Of a stretch of 64,000 nt of DNA, positions 59,340 to 64,000 are shown in pieces; position 1 is the first letter of the stretch; each line of letters begins with the position of its first letter. Where the stretch lies: positions 124,001-188,000 of the forward strand of contig NZ_JAAOLY010000001.1 of assembly GCF_011601275.1 (NCBI RefSeq), read 5' to 3'. The notes below the pieces were generated by a model that worked only from the letters and a program-made list of their open reading frames with translations, did no database searches and was not told the origin of the DNA. Made by a program: the position numbers and the translations under genes. The stretch comes from Janthinobacterium lividum (GTDB taxonomy: Bacteria; Pseudomonadota; Gammaproteobacteria; Burkholderiales; Burkholderiaceae_D).

Positions 59340-60448
59340 GGCAGCTCCGTGCTGCTGATCGCGTTCGTGACGGCCTCGACCCGCGCTGCATGGATGAGCT
59401 CGGGAATGCGCTTCGGTTCGTGTGCGCAAGCTTGTGCCAACGCGCCCGCATCGACGCCGCGCACGGCCGCCAGCATGGCTTGCAGCCAGGCGGACTGCGG
59501 GAACGCCGTATCCTGGGCTTGCACATTGCAGGCGATGGCGTCCAGCATCTGCACGAAGCGCTGCGGCTTGCGCAGTCCGTCGCAGCGTTCGCACAAGCGC
59601 ACCAGTTCCCCGGCGTTCAAGGCCAGCGCACCGGCGACGGCGACCTGCTCGCGCGCCGCCATCACGGCCAGCTCGCGGCAATCGTTGGGCACGCGCAGGC
59701 GCTCGCTGAGCGCGTTGATCTGCTCAAGCGGCACGGCCAGCATCAGCACAGCAAAGCGCACGCACAGTGCGTGGCCTGCGCCCGCCGCGCTGTCGATCAC
59801 GTGCAGCAAATGTTCGTTGATTATCAGCTCCGGCAGGATGCGCGCCAGCGCGCCGCATTCCTGCAACACCGTCAACATGCGCGACGGGTGGCTTTCCATC
59901 AATCCCTTGGCCACTTCCTGCCATACGCGCTCGGCCACCAGCGCGTCGACTTCGCCGTCCAGCACCATTTGACGCATGAGGGCCATGGTGACCGGTGCCA
60001 CCGTAAACCCGTCGAAGCGGGCGGCAAAGCGGGCCAGGCGCAAGATGCGCACGGGGTCTTCGCCAAACGCATGGGAGACGTGGCGAAACACTTTGTTCTG
60101 GATATCCTCGATGCCGCCGAACGGGTCCGTCAGGCTGCCATCTTCGGCTTGCGCAATGGCGTTGATGGTCAGATCGCGCCGCACCAGGTCGTCTTCGAGG
60201 GTAACGTCGGGCGCCGTGTGGAAGACAAAGCCCCGGTAGCCGGGGGCCGTCTTGCGTTCCGTACGGGCCAGCGCGTACTCTTCCTGCGTCTTCGGGTGCA
60301 GGAAGACGGGAAAATCCTTGCCGACGGGCCGGAAGCCCTGGCGCAGCATGTCATCCGGCGTGGCGCCGACGACGACGTAATCGCGGTCTTTCACGGGCAA
60401 GCCCAGCAGTTGGTCGCGCACCGCGCCACCGACCGTGTATATCTTCAT
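59336..60448 (-). CDS. cca: CCA tRNA nucleotidyltransferase
   Basis: 370 residues. N-terminal nucleotidyltransferase core: GGAVRDQLLG, catalytic carboxylates D21 and D23 (KDRDYVVVG), RRDLTINAIAQ, and the tRNA-binding head HAFGEDPVRILRLARFAARF. The E. coli enzyme is about 412 residues with an HD phosphohydrolase domain (motif CHDLGK). Here the equivalent position reads RFAVLMLAVPLEQ, so the HD pair is gone and about 20 residues are missing. CCA addition should be intact, but the extra phosphatase/phosphodiesterase activity is probably absent. tRNA genes in this window encode CCA, so it would act in repair. Confidence 0.92.
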   Translation of the reverse strand: MKIYTVGGAVRDQLLGLPVKDRDYVVVGATPDDMLRQGFRPVGKDFPVFLHPKTQEEYALARTERKTAPGYRGFVFHTAPDVTLEDDLVRRDLTINAIAQAEDGSLTDPFGGIEDIQNKVFRHVSHAFGEDPVRILRLARFAARFDGFTVAPVTMALMRQMVLDGEVDALVAERVWQEVAKGLMESHPSRMLTVLQECGALARILPELIINEHLLHVIDSAAGAGHALCVRFAVLMLAVPLEQINALSERLRVPNDCRELAVMAAREQVAVAGALALNAGELVRLCERCDGLRKPQRFVQMLDAIACNVQAQDTAFPQSAWLQAMLAAVRGVDAGALAQACAHEPKRIPELIHAARVEAVTNAISSTELP

Positions 60449-60460
60449 AACGCTCTTTTC

Positions 60461-61177
60461 TTAGTCAGGCAATTCCGCGTCGTGCTTGGGTGCCGTTTCC
60501 GTTTCCGCCAGCGCTTCCGCGATCCAGCGGGCCACGGCCGGGTGCGCCTGCACGCGCTCGCAATACGCGTTCAGCGCCGGCGCCAAACTCACGCCATAGG
60601 TACGGAAACGCATGACGACGGGGGCGAAATACGCATCGGCGATGGAAAAGTCGCCAAACAGGAACTGGTGGTGGCCAAAGCGCGATAAACATTCTTCCCA
60701 GATTTCGCTGATGCGGCCGATGTCGGCCTGCGCGGCGGCCGTGCGGCCCCGTCCCGGCAACTTCGCCCTGATATTCATCGACATGTCCGTGCGCAAGCCC
60801 GTGAAACCGGAATGCATTTCCGCGCAGACACAACGCGCCATGGCGCGCGCGGCCACGTCTTGCGGCCACATGTGCTTATCGGGAAACTGCTCGGCCAGGT
60901 ATTCGCAGATGGCCAGGCTGTCCCAGATCGTGATTTCGCCCGCCAGCAGCACGGGGACCCGGCCGCAGGCCGAATACTCGGCAATTTTCGTCGCCGTATC
61001 GCTTTGATCGAGCAGCACGCGCACTTCCTGGAACGGGATGCCGAACGCCGTCATGGCCACCCACGGTCGCATCGACCATGATGAGTAATTCTTGTTGCCG
61101 ATGATGAGGGTCAGGCCCGGCTCGCGCGCGGCGGCCAGGGTTTGCGTCAGGCTGGGATCAAGGATGGTCGTTTGCAT
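60461..61177 (-). CDS. Glutathione S-transferase family protein
   Basis: 238 residues. GST N-terminal thioredoxin-like domain about 23-100 (LTLIIGNKNYSSWSMRPWVAM, VPVLLAGEITIWDSLAICEYLAEQFP), with a serine-type active-site stretch SSWSMRP, then a helical C-terminal domain. The substrate is unknown; such enzymes conjugate glutathione to electrophiles or reduce disulfides. Follows cca upstream on the same strand after a 12-base gap. Confidence 0.88.
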   Translation of the reverse strand: MQTTILDPSLTQTLAAAREPGLTLIIGNKNYSSWSMRPWVAMTAFGIPFQEVRVLLDQSDTATKIAEYSACGRVPVLLAGEITIWDSLAICEYLAEQFPDKHMWPQDVAARAMARCVCAEMHSGFTGLRTDMSMNIRAKLPGRGRTAAAQADIGRISEIWEECLSRFGHHQFLFGDFSIADAYFAPVVMRFRTYGVSLAPALNAYCERVQAHPAVARWIAEALAETETAPKHDAELPD

Positions 61178-61189
61178 GGTCGGCTATCT

Positions 61190-63178
61190 TTAGTTGGATG
61201 ATGGCAAGTCGGCCGCGATGGCGCTGTTTTTCGGCCCGACGGTGCCCAGGCGCGCCTTCAGCGACTGCGGGCTCTTCTCGAACAGGGCCGCGTAATACGT
61301 GGCGTTGGCCATCACGTTTTTCACGTAGCCGCGCGTTTCCGTATACGGAATGATCTCGGCAAAGACGGCGCCTTCCAGCGGACGGGTCATGGTGGCGCGC
61401 CAGATGCGCAAGCGCCCCGGTCCCGCGTTATAGGCGGCGCTGGCCAGCACTTGCGAACCGTCGAGACCGCCAAGCACCATGTTCAGGTAATTCGTACCCA
61501 GCAAGACGTTGGTGCGCACGTCGCTCAAGGTTTCCGTGACGAAATCCGTCAAACCGATCTTCTTGGCCACATAACGGGCCGTCGACGGCATCACCTGCAT
61601 CAGGCCGGACGCACCCACGTGCGACTGCGCATCCATGATGAAGCGCGATTCCTGGCGGATCAGGCCGTACACCCAGGCTTTGTCGAGACCCAGGGTTTGC
61701 GTGGCCGGATGCATGACGTCGTCGTGCGGCGTCGGATAGCGCTGCGTATAGTCCACTTCCAGGCGCGTGCGGTCCGAAGTGTTGACCATGCGGTCGAGCA
61801 CATTGTTCTGGCGCGCAAATTCCGCAGCCGCCAGATGCTGGCGATCCGTCATCGAACGCAACTCCCAGTTCCACTCGCGCGTGCCTTCGAAGCGCAAGCG
61901 CATGTTGAAGAATTTCAAGGCCCGCTGCAAGCCCGGATTGGCGGCCATGGTGGCGATTTCCGCCGGCGTGATGGGCTGGCCCGGCGGCGGCAGCACCAGG
62001 TGGTTGCCCAGCTCTTCATTGGCCAGCAAGCCATAGAAATTCGATTGCTCGGAAATCGTGCGGTACAGGGCGTCCGCCTGCGCGTTCGGACGGCCCGGTG
62101 TTTCCGCCTGCTGCGCGCGCGCCAGCCAGTACACCCAGGTGGGATCGGCACGCAGGGACGCCGGCATGGCCTGGATGGCGGCCTTGACCAATGGCCAGTT
62201 GCCTTCGCGCAAGGCGATACGCGCCTTCCACTGCATCTGTTCCTGGGTCAATGGCGCACCATTGGTTTTTTGCCAATATTCGAATGCTTCCGGCGCCAGC
62301 GAATACGACGCTTGCAGGGCCAGGCTGGCCCAGCCGATGGCCTGTTCCTGCGCCGTCAGCTGCGCACTGGCCTTTTGCAGGGCCACCACGCCCAGCTTCA
62401 AGGTGCTTTTCGCCATGCGGCCGACAGCCACCAGGTACATCTCGTGGTCGGCGCGACTCAGACCCGGTCCCTTGGCCAGCACCAGCGCCGGCAAATCGAT
62501 CGCCTGCGCCATCTTCGCGTCGGACGCGCCCAGCAGCAGCGCGATGCGGCGCGCCGGGCCCGTGGCGTTGGTCTGGCCCGCCAGGCGGATCTGCGCCCAC
62601 AGGTCGTTCGTGTCGAACTGGCCGTTTTGCGCCAATACCGCGATCAGGCTGCCGCACGCTTCGCCATAGCCGGGCGGAGACACCAGCAAGTTGCGCGCCT
62701 CGGCCGCCACGTTCTGCCCCTTGGCCGCGCGCGACATCAGCGCGTAGCACTTGAGCTGGGTGTCGTCGTCGAGGGCGAATTGCGGGTATTGTTCATCGAA
62801 CACGACCCAGTCGCGCTTGCGGCCCAGCTCCAGCAGCCAGTCGTTGCGGAAACGGTCGGCGATGGCGCTGCCCTTGTAGCGGTTCAGGTAATCGCGAAAT
62901 TGCGCCTCGGTCAGCAGTTTGATGCGCGGTTTCAGCCGATAATAGTCAACATACGATGGAATCTGGTAATTCGTCAGGCGCCCCGCATAAAAGTCGGCTT
63001 TTTCGACGTCATCCTTGCGCGCGGCGTCGCGCAGCAGCAGGAAGGCATCGTCCTCGCTGCGCGTGTCGGGGGCGGCTGGGGATACGGTGGTCGATACCTG
63101 GGCCAGGGCGGCCAGGGGAGACAAGGCCGATGCAACACACAGCATCGTGCCGGCAATCCATTTCAGTGGGGAAATCAA
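61190..63178 (-). CDS. slt: Soluble lytic murein transglycosylase (Slt-type)
   Basis: 662 residues with a signal peptide (MISPLKWIAGTMLCVASALS, then AQ). The N-terminal two-thirds form the superhelical ring of TPR-like helices found in Slt70. The catalytic domain begins about residue 495, with glutamate E510 in IRQESRF, then GASGLMQVMPSTA and NLGTNYL-type (LLGTNYLNMVL) and AAYNAGPGR motifs. Cleaves peptidoglycan glycan strands to 1,6-anhydro ends in the periplasm. The start is TTG at 63178 (no upstream ATG; the TTG keeps a charged signal-peptide start). Confidence 0.93.
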   Translation of the reverse strand: MISPLKWIAGTMLCVASALSPLAALAQVSTTVSPAAPDTRSEDDAFLLLRDAARKDDVEKADFYAGRLTNYQIPSYVDYYRLKPRIKLLTEAQFRDYLNRYKGSAIADRFRNDWLLELGRKRDWVVFDEQYPQFALDDDTQLKCYALMSRAAKGQNVAAEARNLLVSPPGYGEACGSLIAVLAQNGQFDTNDLWAQIRLAGQTNATGPARRIALLLGASDAKMAQAIDLPALVLAKGPGLSRADHEMYLVAVGRMAKSTLKLGVVALQKASAQLTAQEQAIGWASLALQASYSLAPEAFEYWQKTNGAPLTQEQMQWKARIALREGNWPLVKAAIQAMPASLRADPTWVYWLARAQQAETPGRPNAQADALYRTISEQSNFYGLLANEELGNHLVLPPPGQPITPAEIATMAANPGLQRALKFFNMRLRFEGTREWNWELRSMTDRQHLAAAEFARQNNVLDRMVNTSDRTRLEVDYTQRYPTPHDDVMHPATQTLGLDKAWVYGLIRQESRFIMDAQSHVGASGLMQVMPSTARYVAKKIGLTDFVTETLSDVRTNVLLGTNYLNMVLGGLDGSQVLASAAYNAGPGRLRIWRATMTRPLEGAVFAEIIPYTETRGYVKNVMANATYYAALFEKSPQSLKARLGTVGPKNSAIAADLPSSN

Positions 63179-63210
63179 TGTACGACTCTCAATCTTAACT
63201 TGATGGTGAT

Positions 63211-63810
63211 ATGAATAGCGACCCTAGAATAACATGCGATCCGGCTACACGGCCACCCATTGCGCCACAGGAAAAAGCCGGCTTGCGCAAAGCCTTGCTG
63301 GCGGCCCGGCGCGCCCTGCCCGATGCCATGCGCGCAGGGTGGGATGCGGCCATCGCGCAGCGCCTGCTGGACTGGTGCGCGCAGGAAAATGTCAAGGAAC
63401 TGGGCGTGTACTGGCCCCTGCATGGCGAGCCGGACTTGCACGACGCGTATGCGCAGCTGGCCGCGCGCGGCGTGCAATTAAGCTTGCCGGTGGTGCTGGA
63501 AAAGCATGCGCCGCTGGCATTTAGTGACTGGACGCCGGGCGAGCCCATGGTCAAGGATGGCATGGGCGTGGCCGTGCCGGCCCGGTTGCGCCTGTGCCCG
63601 GCGCCCGCCACCCTGTTGGTGCCCTGCCTGGGATTCAATGAGGAACGTTACCGGCTCGGCTATGGCGGCGGCTATTACGACCGTACCCTGGCGGCTACGT
63701 CGCGTCCGCGCACGGTGGGCATCGCCTATGCGTGCCTGGCGACCAGCTTTCCCAACGGCGAATACGACATCGCCCTCGATCACATCATGACCGAGGGCGA
63801 CCTGTACTGA
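63211..63810 (+). CDS. 5-formyltetrahydrofolate cyclo-ligase
   Basis: 199 residues. LRKALLAARRALPDAMRA at the N-terminus and the ATP-loop ERYRLGYGGGYYDRTL are signatures of the family (fau/ygfA). It converts 5-formyl-THF to 5,10-methenyl-THF with ATP. It is divergent from slt and lies 15 bases from the convergent metF end, so two one-carbon folate enzymes sit side by side. Confidence 0.93.
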   Translation: MNSDPRITCDPATRPPIAPQEKAGLRKALLAARRALPDAMRAGWDAAIAQRLLDWCAQENVKELGVYWPLHGEPDLHDAYAQLAARGVQLSLPVVLEKHAPLAFSDWTPGEPMVKDGMGVAVPARLRLCPAPATLLVPCLGFNEERYRLGYGGGYYDRTLAATSRPRTVGIAYACLATSFPNGEYDIALDHIMTEGDLY

Positions 63811-63824
63811 CGAAACAGGACGGT

Positions 63825-64000
63825 TTACTTCACCAGGCGATGCCACAGTGCGGTCGTGGGCGCCGCCTGGTTCATGCTATAGAAATGCAAGCCTGGCGCG
63901 CCGCCTTCCAGCAGGCGTTCGCACAAGCCCGTCACCACGTCCAGGCCAAAGGCCTTGATGGACGCGCTGTCGTCGCCGAAGCTGGCCAGTTTCAGACGCA
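63825..64000 (-). CDS. metF: 5,10-methylenetetrahydrofolate reductase, C-terminal end (cut by right window edge)
   Basis: 58 codons up to the TAA at 63825: RLKLASFGDDSASIKAFGLD, then TGLCERLLEGGAPGLHFYSMNQA matches the MetF C-terminus. Reduces methylene-THF to methyl-THF for methionine synthesis. The rest of the gene lies beyond 64000. Confidence 0.88.
   Translation of the reverse strand, partial: RLKLASFGDDSASIKAFGLDVVTGLCERLLEGGAPGLHFYSMNQAAPTTALWHRLVK

Overview
The window looks like a chromosomal segment of a GC-rich betaproteobacterium, most likely from the Oxalobacteraceae (Janthinobacterium or a close relative). This rests on the translated sequences of RpoB/RpoC, EF-Tu and NusG, the gene order tRNA-Tyr/Gly/Thr - tuf - tRNA-Trp - secE - nusG - rplKAJL - rpoBC, and the overall gene content. 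The genus is an inference; no database was searched. The content is mainly housekeeping. I see no prophage, insertion sequence or CRISPR array.

Layout: (1) 1-6.9 kb: the 5' part of a cyclic beta-1,2-glucan synthase (cut by the left edge), a three-part cysteine desulfurase / dead metallo-beta-lactamase-like / rhodanese fusion with a divergent Lrp/AsnC regulator, a chemoreceptor broken by one frameshift, and a secreted thioredoxin-fold protein. (2) 7-16 kb: a small DUF3349-like protein, an HPP-CBS membrane protein overlapping an M48 peptidase, a secreted DUF885 protein, an SRPBCC protein overlapping a zinc alcohol dehydrogenase, an HDOD protein and a winged-helix/nucleotidyltransferase-like protein. 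(3) 16-31 kb, all on the minus strand: the transcription-translation supercluster, driven by tandem promoters upstream of tRNA-Tyr. It has hairpins at the usual control points, and a diverged duplicate of the rpoC 3' end with its own terminator lies just beyond rpoC. (4) 31-46 kb: two response regulators (REC-TPR and REC-HD-GYP), a membrane J-domain protein, a MidA-type methyltransferase, a pteridine reductase-like SDR - folB - ttcA run, an M3 peptidase, a Kef-type antiporter whose 3' end lies inside a palindromic repeat, an overlapping glycosyltransferase / membrane protein / phosphatase operon, and an ankyrin-SUFU protein. (5) 46-64 kb: M14 carboxypeptidase, TonB-dependent receptor, S41 lipoprotein protease, an aromatic amino acid catabolism group (indolepyruvate oxidoreductase, hppD, divergent AsnC-type regulator with a palindromic operator candidate), then GNAT, CCA-adding enzyme, GST, Slt lytic transglycosylase, 5-formyl-THF cyclo-ligase and the 3' end of metF.

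How the genes work together: region 3 provides RNA polymerase, ribosomal stalk and L1/L11 proteins, EF-Tu, SecE, NusG and four tRNAs as one growth-controlled block. All four tRNA genes encode their CCA end, which fits a repair role for the Cca protein, whose HD motif is missing. folB with the pteridine reductase-like SDR, and fau beside metF, are folate and one-carbon functions. Several secreted peptidases (M48, DUF885, M3, M14, S41) suggest peptide scavenging.

The observations most worth checking are the rpoC-tail duplication, the desulfurase / dead MBL / rhodanese fusion, the glycosyltransferase / membrane protein / secreted phosphatase operon, and the ankyrin-SUFU protein.
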